DNA of 64,000 nt from positions 372,001-436,000 of the forward strand of contig CAJTPW010000001.1 of the NCBI GenBank assembly GCA_910578465.1. The letters are read 5' to 3'. The notes below the pieces were generated by a model. It worked only from the letters and a program-made list of their open reading frames with translations. It ran no database searches and had not been told where the DNA came from. A program made the position numbers and the translations under genes. Origin of the DNA: an uncultured Vampirovibrio sp. GTDB lineage: Bacteria; Cyanobacteriota; Vampirovibrionia; Gastranaerophilales; Gastranaerophilaceae. Every line of letters starts with the position of its first letter. Positions within the stretch are counted from its first letter, which is position 1. Positions 7,066 through 16,619 of this stretch are shown in pieces.

Positions 7066-9999
7066 ATGAAAAAATCAAGTATTTTTCATGCACTTTCTTG
7101 TGCATTATTCAGTTTATCCAAAACCGTGTTTCCTTTTCAACATCCTGAGCGTAAATTCAAAAGACATTTTGCTTTTTCTCTTGTTGAAATGCTTATGGCC
7201 TTGTTGGTTGCTTCCTTGCTGCTGGCTGCTCTTGCGCCTGTTATGACAAAGAGAATGAATGAAAATATTCATATTACGGGAGAATTTTCGCACAACGGGA
7301 GAAGCGTAACGGAAGAAATAATATTTGGCGGCCCCTATTGTAACAGAATAACAAACGATGAGGGCGGAAATCCGTTGTATTGCGAAGGTGAATACACTGT
7401 GCCGCAAGGTTTTAACAATATAACTGCAGTGGCAATAGGCGGCGGAGGCGGTGGAGGTGCTGCTCCAAATGCAGGATATATGGAATTTACAACAGCGGGG
7501 AGCACAAGTGAATTTAAGGTTCCTTTGATGACAAATAAAATTGAAGCCACACTTATCTCGGGCGGTGCAGGAGGCGGCGCAGGCGGGCAGGCTGTAAAAA
7601 ATGCGGATTATTTGACTGCGGGTGAGTACAGCTGGCCTGTTCCTGAAATTGCAAAGAATAAAAATGTCTTGATTACTGCTTGCGGTGGAGGTGGTGGGGC
7701 TGGCGGTATTGCAGGAGCCGGAGGCAATTGCGGAACTGTAAATTCAGAATATTTTAGCACAACAATTAATGGAAATGGCGGTGGTGGCGGATACGTGTAT
7801 CGTAAGGCGGTTGCTTTAAATGCGTCCAGTACGCAAACTCTTATAGTAGGTGGGGGCGGCGGAGGTGGGGGCGGCGGTGCAGGAACAAGCAATGGCAGCT
7901 CAGGTTCTTATGGTGCAGGCGGTGGTGGAGGCGGAGACCGGTGGTGTGGCGGATCAGGGTATGGAGGAAGTGGTGGTGCAACAGGAGGTGCAGGAGGTGC
8001 GCCGAGGGCTTGCAGTACACTTTATGGTCTTGGTGGTGAAAGAGGGGATGCGTCATCTTCTACAAATGGCGATGATGCGGCTGAAAGTAAAAGTGATATA
8101 GATACCCCGGGGGGTGTAGGAAGCCCGGCCGGAAATGGCGGTTCTGCAAAAGGTATTGTGGATTCAAGGTTGACCGCTGCAGGTGGTGGTGGCGGCGGCG
8201 GAGGTGGCAGTATAACAGGTTATGGTGGAGGCGGCGGCGGAGGTGCTATAGGTTCATCGGGCGGAGGAGGAGGTGGTGGTGCAACAATTTTTGGAACGCG
8301 AAATAATCGTATTTTAGTGGCTGCAGGCGGTGGTGGAGGCGGTGGAAGTACTGCTGATGATTATGATTACATAAACGGTAAGTGGTCATGGGAATATGTA
8401 GATGGCGCCTGGAAACAGATGTTTGGCGGCACTACTTTTGCTAGACGTTATGGCTCTGGAGGCGGCGGCGGAGGCGGCGGAGGAGAAGGCGGCGGGAACG
8501 GAGGTCAGGGTACAAGGCCGGCACTGCCTCATAATAATTATATGGGTGGTAATGCTGATACTTATAGTGCAGATACAATATTTGGAGCAAATAATTGTAA
8601 AGGCGGGGTAAGCTCAATACATGGCAATCATATTTGTGCTGCAAGAGGCGAAAGCGGTAAATCGGGTGCAATGAGGATAACTTATCTCGATTACGGGCCG
8701 GGCGGTTCGGGCGGAGGTTCAGGGCAAATGGTACCTGTACAGCCTGTTTCGGTTAATCCGAATGAAATATTGAATGTTTCGATAGGTATCGGGGCTCAAG
8801 GCGGCAAGGCAGGAAAGATAGAGACAACAGGAATTGTCGGTCCGACTAACGGTTCGGGCGGAAACGACGGTAGTGAATTTTACCTTATACCGACGGTTTT
8901 AAAAAGAGGAAGTGATACATTGCTATCTACCATAACAAACAACAATGTTCAGGGTGTTGGCGCATGGGGCGGCTGCCCGACAGGAGAAGTCTATGGTCCC
9001 TGGAATGCACCGTATTGCGGCTCTCAGGGGTACATTACGGATGGAGTGACGTACAGGTGGTTAAATGATATATACGGACCGTTTAATTTTATTACGGAAA
9101 ACGGTCACACTGCGGGAAACGGTACAACTTTGGGTGCTGCAAAATATAACAACGGAACAATCGGCGGGGACGGGGGCAAGCTCATTACTCCCTGGTTTAC
9201 CTGTGTACCCGGGAAGGGCGGGACACTCTCCAATCTTAAGGGAGGAGATGGCGCAGGCTACGGCTGCGGCGGAGGCGGCGGGTACGGCCTTTCGGATGGA
9301 GGCAGGGGATCGGGCGGATATGCAAGAATAAGCTGGAATATGTACTGGGATACTGCCGCAAATGTATATAAATCATACACTCTTGGCGCAGGAGGCGGCG
9401 GCGCTTCGGGGAATGTTATAAAAGAAACGATAAGAGTTCAAGAGGGGCAGGTGATAAAAATAAGAATAGGGGCAGGAGGAATCGGTGCAAAAGTTGTAAA
9501 CGGCGAAATAATTCCTGCAACCCCGGGCGGCACCACGATATTTGGCGACACGAATTTTATTGAAATTAAGGCGGGCGGCGGAGGCGGCGGAATGAGCCCA
9601 GTTGTTAAAGATGGTATTTTGACAAAAGGAGAAGGCGGAAAAGCTTCCAATGTATGCTCTGTCGGTTCAAGGAATTATATAAACAATAATAAATACTGCG
9701 CAAAAGGCACGACAGGAGAAGTTGCGGCGGATGATGGCGCAAATCCTCTAATAGGCGGACTTGGCGCACCGTTTTCTTATACGTTTAATAAAAAAACATA
9801 TACAGGACAAGGGGGTGGCGGCGGAATGCAGGCAACGGAAGAAAACAACAGTAAAGGAAAAAATGCTGAAGGTGTAGCTTCGGGCGGCGGCGGGGCAGCT
9901 CTTTTAACCCAAAATTATGTGCAAAACCAAAGTCAGCTTACATATCCTCAGGGAGGAAACGGTGCACACGGCAGAATAATATTGCAGCTGTGGGAATAG
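7066..9999 (+). CDS. Giant glycine-rich protein with prepilin-type N-terminal signal (copy 1)
   Basis: The 977-residue product has a type IV prepilin-like N-terminus: a 36-residue basic leader, a cleavage site before FSLVE (Ala36/Phe37, Ala instead of the usual Gly at -1), Glu at mature position 5 and a hydrophobic helix to about residue 60 ending APVMTKRM. The rest is a low-complexity body of Gly-rich blocks (runs of 5-9 Gly) between short beta-strand segments, with scattered Cys and aromatic residues; it resembles glycine-rich repeat domains of surface proteins. It is probably processed by prepilin peptidase and displayed on the cell surface or in a pseudopilus-like fibre. AAAGG lies 10 nt before the ATG. 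A divergent XRE regulator and operator precede it and a terminator follows. The paralogue at 44899 shares about 30 almost identical residues around the cleavage site but a diverged body. Confidence 0.85.
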   Translation: MKKSSIFHALSCALFSLSKTVFPFQHPERKFKRHFAFSLVEMLMALLVASLLLAALAPVMTKRMNENIHITGEFSHNGRSVTEEIIFGGPYCNRITNDEGGNPLYCEGEYTVPQGFNNITAVAIGGGGGGGAAPNAGYMEFTTAGSTSEFKVPLMTNKIEATLISGGAGGGAGGQAVKNADYLTAGEYSWPVPEIAKNKNVLITACGGGGGAGGIAGAGGNCGTVNSEYFSTTINGNGGGGGYVYRKAVALNASSTQTLIVGGGGGGGGGGAGTSNGSSGSYGAGGGGGGDRWCGGSGYGGSGGATGGAGGAPRACSTLYGLGGERGDASSSTNGDDAAESKSDIDTPGGVGSPAGNGGSAKGIVDSRLTAAGGGGGGGGGSITGYGGGGGGGAIGSSGGGGGGGATIFGTRNNRILVAAGGGGGGGSTADDYDYINGKWSWEYVDGAWKQMFGGTTFARRYGSGGGGGGGGGEGGGNGGQGTRPALPHNNYMGGNADTYSADTIFGANNCKGGVSSIHGNHICAARGESGKSGAMRITYLDYGPGGSGGGSGQMVPVQPVSVNPNEILNVSIGIGAQGGKAGKIETTGIVGPTNGSGGNDGSEFYLIPTVLKRGSDTLLSTITNNNVQGVGAWGGCPTGEVYGPWNAPYCGSQGYITDGVTYRWLNDIYGPFNFITENGHTAGNGTTLGAAKYNNGTIGGDGGKLITPWFTCVPGKGGTLSNLKGGDGAGYGCGGGGGYGLSDGGRGSGGYARISWNMYWDTAANVYKSYTLGAGGGGASGNVIKETIRVQEGQVIKIRIGAGGIGAKVVNGEIIPATPGGTTIFGDTNFIEIKAGGGGGGMSPVVKDGILTKGEGGKASNVCSVGSRNYINNNKYCAKGTTGEVAADDGANPLIGGLGAPFSYTFNKKTYTGQGGGGGMQATEENNSKGKNAEGVASGGGGAALLTQNYVQNQSQLTYPQGGNGAHGRIILQLWE

Positions 10000-10078
10000 G
10001 TGTGGGAATAGGGGGCAGCTTGTAATGTTAATATTTTTTAACGGGTCTTGATAAAATTTACGATAAAACAACTTTTTT

Positions 10079-10112
10079 GGGTGCTGTTCAATGTAACCTC
10101 AGCACCCATTTT
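10079..10112 (+). terminator. Intrinsic terminator of the first glycine-rich gene
   Basis: GGGTGCTG (10079-10086) pairs with CAGCACCC (10100-10107), followed by ATTTTTC. The preceding bases AAATTTACGATAAAACAA (10054-10071) recur before the terminator of the second glycine-rich gene at 48029-48046, so the two genes share their 3' flank as well as their 5' ends. Confidence 0.8.
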
Positions 10113-10168
10113 TCTATTAACAGTTTCTTATGCGCTGCACATATTTCAAAGCTTGAAAAAATTTTTAA

Positions 10169-11293
10169 TTATGGCAGACGTTTATTTATCACAAGGCCGT
10201 TTGTAGAGATTTCAAAATTATCGGAAGCGGATGTTGAGAGTAAATTTACTTCACCCGATGAAATATCTATGCTCCAGCTTCCAAGAAAAATATGTTCTCT
10301 GTTTTTTTCATCATACGTGTATGCTGCGCAAACAATAATATTTTCATTTTCCGCAAGAAATCCGAGCGGTTTTACATTCCACCTGTATCGGTTCAAATTC
10401 AGCCTGTCTGTATAAAACCAGTATTGCTTAATTACATCGTTCAATCGCTCATATTTTCTGCCATAAGGGTAAATAGAGCCTTCTTTAGAGCTTTTTGATG
10501 TTTTATTGAGTTTACTATCAGGGTTTTTATCGGAGTCTGTATTTTTATCATCCAAAAAATACACCCAGATGTTTGTTTGATAGATACCATCGTAAGATGA
10601 GCCGATTTTTTCTTTCAAAAGCACTTTTTTATTATCTTTGGACCAATCCACAATCGTAAAACTTGAAAACAGAGCTTGTTTTAAGGTTTCATGCGTAGTT
10701 GATATCAAAGGTGTTTTTTTGGCGCCTGCAAATATATCGGCTTCGGTTACCCGTTGTTTTTTGCCTTTGGAGGTATCAAGAGGGTAAATATAGAGGGCCG
10801 AGGATGTTTGCCTGTTTGACGGATGAAAATAACACTCTGTATATGCCATAAGTTTAAAATCAGGACTTATAACACCCAAAGAGCGTGCAATTTTATTCTT
10901 TTGAAGTTTCTCAAGGTTTAATTCTCTTGAACCCGGGGCAGAATTGTATTTTTCAAAAAAAGTCTGCCATTCAAGCTTTTCAACAAGTTTCGGGTTTGGG
11001 GGCTCTTTATAGGGTTCGGATACTCTGTGCTCCATTTTGATATCTGTTGCGCGCTCCTGCCATTCCTGTACGGTCTGAACCATCGGTTCTTCTTCTTTTT
11101 CCTGTTTTTCTTGAAGCTTTTTTTGCTTGTACGCATCGCTCCACGGCATATCGGGAAGTTTAAAAGCAAGCACTGTATCCTTGATGGAATTTTGAACATT
11201 TGCAAGGGCACACTGTTGAATGTTAAATGCCAATGCGGCTGCAAAAAGAGCCGTCAAAACGGGAAGTGCACAATTCGGGGAGCGTTTTTTCAT
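10169..11293 (-). CDS. Exported protein of unknown function, linked to a two-component system
   Basis: The 374-residue product starts with a basic stretch and a hydrophobic segment (about residues 9-25) ending CALA, a likely signal peptide. A charged linker rich in Lys/Glu/Gln follows (about 55-75). The C-terminal two thirds contain aromatic, beta-rich segments such as WSKDNKKVLLKEKIGS and FLGSWSIDISSGEVNLLS, which recall beta-propeller blades, but I cannot assign a family. Its ATG follows the TAG stop of the response regulator with no base between, so it is the third gene of the kinase-regulator operon. A role as periplasmic input or output of that system is inference. Confidence 0.7.
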   Translation of the reverse strand: MKKRSPNCALPVLTALFAAALAFNIQQCALANVQNSIKDTVLAFKLPDMPWSDAYKQKKLQEKQEKEEEPMVQTVQEWQERATDIKMEHRVSEPYKEPPNPKLVEKLEWQTFFEKYNSAPGSRELNLEKLQKNKIARSLGVISPDFKLMAYTECYFHPSNRQTSSALYIYPLDTSKGKKQRVTEADIFAGAKKTPLISTTHETLKQALFSSFTIVDWSKDNKKVLLKEKIGSSYDGIYQTNIWVYFLDDKNTDSDKNPDSKLNKTSKSSKEGSIYPYGRKYERLNDVIKQYWFYTDRLNLNRYRWNVKPLGFLAENENIIVCAAYTYDEKNREHIFLGSWSIDISSGEVNLLSTSASDNFEISTNGLVINKRLP

Positions 11294-12007
11294 CTATATC
11301 AGACCTTCTTTTAGCGCCTTAATTGCCGCTTTTGTTCTATCTTCAAGATAGAGCTTTTGCAGGATATTATGCACATGGGCTTTTGTTGTAGAGATTGATA
11401 CCACAAGCTTTTTAGAAATTTCTTTGTTTGAAAGCCCGTCAGAAATTAATGATAAAACTTCAAGTTCTTTTCTTGTAAGCCCGTAAACATTGTTTTCGCC
11501 TTTTGTGCCGTTTGAGCTCCCTGCATTGTTTTGAGCACAGAAATTTTGTCCGTTTTGAATATTGCCGAGCACAATCCTTGCAATCATAGGATCAAGCCAG
11601 CCTGCCTTTGCATTGACGGATTTTATTGCACTGGTTAAGGTTTCAAGGTTTGAACCCTTCATAATATAACCGTCCGCACCTGCGCTCAGGGCCGCATAAA
11701 CATCTTCTTCACTCTCTCTTGAAGTTAACATTAAAATTGATGCATCGAGGCCGCTTCCTTTAATTTTTCTTGTGGCTTCAATGCCGTCAATTTTAGGAAG
11801 ACCGATATCCATTAAAATAACGTCAGGTTTTAGGCGAAGCGCTAAATCTATTGCCTGAACCCCGTCTTCTGCCTGTCCCAGCAACTCAAAACCCTCCGTG
11901 CTTTTTATAAACATGGTAGTGCCCATCCTTGCCATGATGTGATCTTCGACAAGAAGGATTTTAATTGTGCTTTCCGAAGTTTCCCTAATGGTTTCAGTGT
12001 TTAACAT
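11294..12007 (-). CDS. Response regulator, NarL/LuxR family
   Basis: The 237-residue product has a receiver domain (about residues 15-130; acidic pair Glu21-Asp22, phospho-acceptor Asp67 in VILMDIGLP, the switch Thr in LMLTSRE). A variable Asn/Gly-rich linker follows, then a LuxR-type helix-turn-helix (about 172-235; LTRKELEVLSLISDGLSNKE with VSISTTKAHVHNILQKL). It is probably a DNA-binding transcription factor activated by the kinase encoded just upstream. The kinase stop and this start overlap by 1 nt (TAATG), and the exported protein gene follows with no gap. Target genes are unknown. Confidence 0.9.
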   Translation of the reverse strand: MLNTETIRETSESTIKILLVEDHIMARMGTTMFIKSTEGFELLGQAEDGVQAIDLALRLKPDVILMDIGLPKIDGIEATRKIKGSGLDASILMLTSRESEEDVYAALSAGADGYIMKGSNLETLTSAIKSVNAKAGWLDPMIARIVLGNIQNGQNFCAQNNAGSSNGTKGENNVYGLTRKELEVLSLISDGLSNKEISKKLVVSISTTKAHVHNILQKLYLEDRTKAAIKALKEGLI

Positions 12008-13557
12008 TATACCACCTGTTTTTCAACGATTGCATTTTTCAAAATAAAGCTGAATGTGCAGCCTTTGTTTAATTCGCCCGAAGCAAAAATCTGTCCGTTG
12101 TGTGCTTCCACTATCTGTCTTGAAAGATAAAGCCCAAGACCCGTTGAAGCGGAGCGTTTTTTGCTTGTGCCCTGTGAAAATCTTTTAAAGAGCTTTTCTA
12201 TATCTTCTTTACTTAAACCTTCGCCAAAATCAATAATATCAACCCGTACATCTTTGTTTTCGGCCGAAAGTTTAATCTCTATTTTCCCGTCTTTTTTACT
12301 GTGTTTTATTGCATTTCCAAGAAGATTTGAAATAACGCGTCTCATTTCATTTTTGTCTGCATTTATAAATATTTCATCCTGTGCTTCATTTTGCATTTTT
12401 ACGACGTTTTGAAATTCAAATTTTAAATTATCTTCTTTTAATAAAGGCTCAAGTTTTTTCGTGCATTCTTCAATGAGCTCATTAAGGCTGAATTGAGCTT
12501 TGCAAAGGAATAGTTTTCCCGCCTCGTATCTGTATACCTCCAAAAGTGCATTTACAAGGCCCAGCATATCTTCGGAGCTCTTTTTCATAACGGATAAAAG
12601 CTCTTTTAATTCGGAATTCAATTCTCCAAGCTCGCCGTTTAATGTAAAATCGAGAGCATTTATTGAAGCCAGAAGCGGCGTTCTGAGGTCATGGGTCAAA
12701 GTGGCTATAAAATCATCCCTTAATCTTTCATTTTCCTTTTGGAAAGTAATATCCCTTATGAGGGCGATTTTAAAATCTTCATCTTCGATATTTACATCTG
12801 CAAGGTTTATTTCAACGGGGATTTTCCTGTTTTCTTTATAATCTATTATGCTGAAATCTCTAAGAGTTTTTTCATCCTTTTTAATTTTTTTATCTTTTTC
12901 ATTAATTATAAGTTCAAAGAAATTTTTTCTTTCAATCGTACTGCCTTCCGTGCAGAAAAATTCTTTTGCCTTCGAATTTGCCTGCACGACAATATTATTT
13001 GAATTAAACATCACAAGTCCGTCTGCGAGGTTTTCAAGGATTGTATTTAATTTTACATTTGAAATGTTTAAACTTTTTGTTCTTTCCTGAACTTTTTCTT
13101 CCAAAGATTTGGAATACTCTTCAAGTTTTGCATTTGCGGCTTCAAGCTCTTCAATTTTATTGTTCAGCTGCTCTTTAAGCCTTGTTCTTTCTATGCCGTT
13201 TTTAATGTTTAAGATGATATCATCGTTTATCCAGGGTTTTTCAATATATTTAAAAATCCCAAGCTCATTTATTGCCCTTATGGCATTTTCCTTGTCGGCA
13301 TAGCCTGTAAGCAAGATTTGAGTGGTATCGGGCCTGAATTGTTTTGCTTTTGTTAAAAATTCTATACCGTTCATTTTCGGCATAATAAAATCCGAAATTA
13401 TAAGGTCGCAGGGGTTTTCTTTTATGTGTTGAAGCGCCAAATCGGTATCGTTAAAAATATTCACATTTGAAAATCCCTCAATCTTTAAAAGGGTTTTCAA
13501 AGTTTTAATTACCATATCTTCATCGTCAACAATGACTATTTTCCCAGTGATTAGCAT
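12007..13557 (-). CDS. Soluble hybrid histidine kinase with N-terminal receiver and PAS domain
   Basis: The 516-residue product has no membrane helix. In order it has a receiver domain (residues 4-120; acidic Asp11-Asp12, Asp56 in LIISDFIMPKMNG, Lys in YIEKPW), a coiled-coil linker (about 125-175), a PAS-like domain (about 175-290), a HisKA dimerisation domain with the phosphorylated His in THDLRTPL, and a HATPase domain (N box EMRRVISNLLGNAIKHS, G1 DFGEGLS, G2 STGLGLYLS). The receiver at the front suggests it takes phosphate or a signal from another protein and passes it to the adjacent LuxR-type regulator. Its stop overlaps the regulator start by 1 nt. Confidence 0.9.
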   Translation of the reverse strand: MLITGKIVIVDDEDMVIKTLKTLLKIEGFSNVNIFNDTDLALQHIKENPCDLIISDFIMPKMNGIEFLTKAKQFRPDTTQILLTGYADKENAIRAINELGIFKYIEKPWINDDIILNIKNGIERTRLKEQLNNKIEELEAANAKLEEYSKSLEEKVQERTKSLNISNVKLNTILENLADGLVMFNSNNIVVQANSKAKEFFCTEGSTIERKNFFELIINEKDKKIKKDEKTLRDFSIIDYKENRKIPVEINLADVNIEDEDFKIALIRDITFQKENERLRDDFIATLTHDLRTPLLASINALDFTLNGELGELNSELKELLSVMKKSSEDMLGLVNALLEVYRYEAGKLFLCKAQFSLNELIEECTKKLEPLLKEDNLKFEFQNVVKMQNEAQDEIFINADKNEMRRVISNLLGNAIKHSKKDGKIEIKLSAENKDVRVDIIDFGEGLSKEDIEKLFKRFSQGTSKKRSASTGLGLYLSRQIVEAHNGQIFASGELNKGCTFSFILKNAIVEKQVV

Positions 13558-13702
13558 AATTACAGAATAATTTATTTTTAATGTTAAGACAAATATTTAA
13601 CAAAAATACAAAAAACCCTAAAAATTGGCAAATAATTTTTTTTATGTGTTTTATATGTACGGCTGTAGAAAATGTGTATGCCAGTAGTCACATTGGGGAA
13701 AG

Positions 13703-16543
13703 ATGAAAATAATTAACACAAGTTTAGGGCAAAACAGCGCCTTTCATAATATGAAGGGTGATAGAGCCTCCCTTTCTTCTTATCCCTCGGGCTTTTTGGA
13801 TTCAAAAAATAATCCTGATTCTTTATCGCATACTGCATTTAAAACTTATAATTCATTTAACAACTCCCCAACTTTTACTGCTTTAAGGACGGATAGAATT
13901 CCCCAAATGTTTCAGAGCACAGGAAAGCTTCTTGCGGCAGGCTGGAACGGTTTTTTTGGTACAAGTACGGTTAAAATTTCCAATTTAAGCAGGTTTATAG
14001 ACAAAACGGACGATTACATCGGTAAGGATTTTATCAAAACAAGGGTAGAAAAATTTGAAAGCTTGCTTGGAAAAGAAAAGGCGGCCAAATTTTTAAAAAT
14101 ACAGGGCGATTCAATCGAATTAACGGAAACAAGTATGGCTCAAAAGCTTTTAAACGGTTTCCTTGATATTCCGCGTATTTTGCTCGATGTGCCGAATGCA
14201 CTTTTGAGGGGTGCAAAGAAAATTCCTTTTGCGGGCAATTTGAAAATTTGGGATACTCTTTCAAATCTGCCGCCCTTAAAAAACAGAGCGGACGAAAAAG
14301 CCGCCATGGATATTTTCTACAGATTAAAAGGAATGGCGGAATTTAGCAGAAGCCCCGGAAAAATGAAGGGTAAAATTTTTGGTGTGCCTGCAGGTGCTGC
14401 GGTTCCAAACTATGTAACAAAGGATGAAAGAGCCCTAAACAGGCTTGGGACGGGCGCTGTTTCAACCATTTTTGTCGGAAACGATTTTTACAACCTTGCA
14501 ATGTATGAGAAAAATGACCCCAAAGAGGCAAATAAGGCCGCAAATAAGCGTATGAGAAGAGAGGCTTCCCGTATAGCCATGAGTGCGGTTATGACATATT
14601 CCGTTTTGAGCGCACTTTCAAGCTACGTAAACAAAAGCAAAAACCTTGCCTGTTTTGCAATTGCGGGTTCTGCATTGTTTACCGAAGTGTTCTCCAGAGT
14701 GGTAATGGGTACTCCTTTACTTCCTTTGACTCCAAAAAGAGCAAAGAGACTAAATAAGAAGCGTGCAGATAAAAAGGCAAAAGCAGAACTTAAAGCCCCT
14801 TCTAAAAATCCGAATGATATTAAAAATTCGCAGGGCACGGCTCCTGTAGTAAATACGGCTTCAGCGGTTGTACAGAATACAACAGACCCCGTATTTTCAA
14901 AGTTTGCATACCAACCGCATACAAATATGACGTTTAAGGCTGCCACACCCGCTAAAAATGCCAATGATACAGCGAATAATAAAACTGGCGAAACACAGGA
15001 AAAAGCTTCAGATATTGCAAAAGATAAATGGGCAAATAAAAACAAACCGTTCGGGCTTAAACATCTGGCAGGTGTTGCAGCATCTCTTGCGGCAATCGGC
15101 CTTGCGTATAGCTATGCAAGAAACAAATCCAAAAAGTTCGATAGTTTTATTAAATTCAGCGGAAACTTCCTCCATAATTTAAGAGAATATGTATCCAAAA
15201 AAGATATGGTCGTTAAAGAGAAGGATCTGGCAGGATTTTTTGACGGTTTTGAAGGCTTGCAGATGGAGCATTTAAAAAAGGCTTATTCTTCCATTATGGA
15301 TGTTGAATTTACTAAGGAGGAAGCCGAACTTTTAATGTCAAAAGCAAGAAGGGGCGTGATTTCTATCGGCAAAGATAATCCGATATATGCAAAATCCTTC
15401 TTAAGAACCGCATTGAACAATGACCCGCTTATTGCTCCCGTACATAAGAGAGCTCCTCAAGTTCTCGGGCATATTCCGGACAGCAGAACGGACAGGGTTG
15501 AATATTACGATCTTGCTTGTGCACACAGGCTTGAATTTGCTGATTTAGAGACCCCTGAATATTTTAATCCGAGGAGGAAATTGTCAGATATTTTAGAAAA
15601 GCTTGCTGAAATGCCCGATGACGGTGAAACTCCGAAAATGCCTAAATTAGAAGATGTTAGAAAATATAAGTCTAATTTTAAATTTAAAAATATTAAATTT
15701 AAGCTGGAATTGGATAAACCGGACTGCGTAAGAGACGGTGTTCCTGTGTATAAAATGAAAAATGCCGTTTATAATTTCGGTAAAATTGAAGATACTAGAT
15801 TAAAAATAGTTATTGATGCTCTGGAACAGCCGTTTAAATATATAAAATTGGTGGGGAGCCTGCCTCTAAAAGGGGTAAGAAAACTTGCGGGCATAAGTAT
15901 GCCAAAACAGGAAAAACCCCAAAAAACTGTAAAAAGAGTGGTAGTGCCTGATATCGGTGAATTTTACAGAGATTGTTTCCCGATGTATAAAAAATATAAG
16001 AAGGGAAAAATTACACAGGAAGAATTTTCAAAATATATTGAAAGTGTAAACTTAAAGCCTTTCAGTGCGGAAACTACAACAAGATATTCTCCGACAGCAC
16101 TCGCTTCAATGTCAAGAAACTTTGTTACATTGATTTCAAGTTATTTCTTCATAAATGATTTCAGAAACGAAGTTTTACTGCAGTCTGACGGTGAAAATAA
16201 GGCAAAAGCAGCAGAAGTAACCAAAGAGCGCAGTGCGCATAAGGCATCAAACTTTGTATTGAATAAGTTCTTTATGGAAGTATTTAATAACGCATTTAAT
16301 AAGCAATACTTGAGCAGTCTGTTCGGTGCTACTGCCGTTGCAATGGCGACCGAATTAACGAATGAAAGCTCTGTAAGAGCTTCAATCGGCGTTCCTCTTG
16401 ACAGGAAACATTCAAGAGAAGAAATTGACGAATTTGAAAAGAAACACATAGAACAAACGGGCATAAAAGGTGCTTATTACAGGTTTATGGCAAGACTTAC
16501 GGGCAAAAAGATGTTATCGGAAAAAGCCGCCGATAAAAAATAG
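13703..16543 (+). CDS. Large protein of unknown function with membrane segments, 946 residues
   Basis: I do not recognise this family. The N-terminal 100 residues are Ser/Asn-rich and contain a short motif PTFTA (56-60). Hydrophobic stretches appear near residues 295-335 (a Ser/Ala-rich pair of helices), near 455-475 (LAGVAASLAAIGLAYSYA) and towards the C-terminus (FVTLISSYFFI and a further Ala-rich helix). Between them are Lys-rich charged and Thr/Asn-rich linkers, including a second NMTFKA motif near residue 410. There is no standard signal peptide. GGGGAAAG lies just before the ATG. The mosaic of linkers and helices suggests a membrane-associated structural or secreted protein; no enzyme motif is visible. 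Confidence 0.75.
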   Translation: MKIINTSLGQNSAFHNMKGDRASLSSYPSGFLDSKNNPDSLSHTAFKTYNSFNNSPTFTALRTDRIPQMFQSTGKLLAAGWNGFFGTSTVKISNLSRFIDKTDDYIGKDFIKTRVEKFESLLGKEKAAKFLKIQGDSIELTETSMAQKLLNGFLDIPRILLDVPNALLRGAKKIPFAGNLKIWDTLSNLPPLKNRADEKAAMDIFYRLKGMAEFSRSPGKMKGKIFGVPAGAAVPNYVTKDERALNRLGTGAVSTIFVGNDFYNLAMYEKNDPKEANKAANKRMRREASRIAMSAVMTYSVLSALSSYVNKSKNLACFAIAGSALFTEVFSRVVMGTPLLPLTPKRAKRLNKKRADKKAKAELKAPSKNPNDIKNSQGTAPVVNTASAVVQNTTDPVFSKFAYQPHTNMTFKAATPAKNANDTANNKTGETQEKASDIAKDKWANKNKPFGLKHLAGVAASLAAIGLAYSYARNKSKKFDSFIKFSGNFLHNLREYVSKKDMVVKEKDLAGFFDGFEGLQMEHLKKAYSSIMDVEFTKEEAELLMSKARRGVISIGKDNPIYAKSFLRTALNNDPLIAPVHKRAPQVLGHIPDSRTDRVEYYDLACAHRLEFADLETPEYFNPRRKLSDILEKLAEMPDDGETPKMPKLEDVRKYKSNFKFKNIKFKLELDKPDCVRDGVPVYKMKNAVYNFGKIEDTRLKIVIDALEQPFKYIKLVGSLPLKGVRKLAGISMPKQEKPQKTVKRVVVPDIGEFYRDCFPMYKKYKKGKITQEEFSKYIESVNLKPFSAETTTRYSPTALASMSRNFVTLISSYFFINDFRNEVLLQSDGENKAKAAEVTKERSAHKASNFVLNKFFMEVFNNAFNKQYLSSLFGATAVAMATELTNESSVRASIGVPLDRKHSREEIDEFEKKHIEQTGIKGAYYRFMARLTGKKMLSEKAADKK

Positions 16544-16619
16544 CTTTTAGCGCCTTATTTTTCTTTATGATAAAATACTTCTTAACAGAGATTAGAGGAA
16601 ATTCTTAAAGGAAAGTATT

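Noticed and set aside
7840..8520. Possible repeat array or CRISPR in the GGC/GGT runs
   Set aside because: The repeats are codon-level poly-Gly without regular spacers; the plus-strand frame stays open.
7335..9650. Long Pro/His-rich reading frames on the strand opposite the first glycine-rich gene
   Set aside because: They are mirror images of GGN codons (NCC runs); no ribosome binding sites and no conserved composition. The same applies to 46139-47840.
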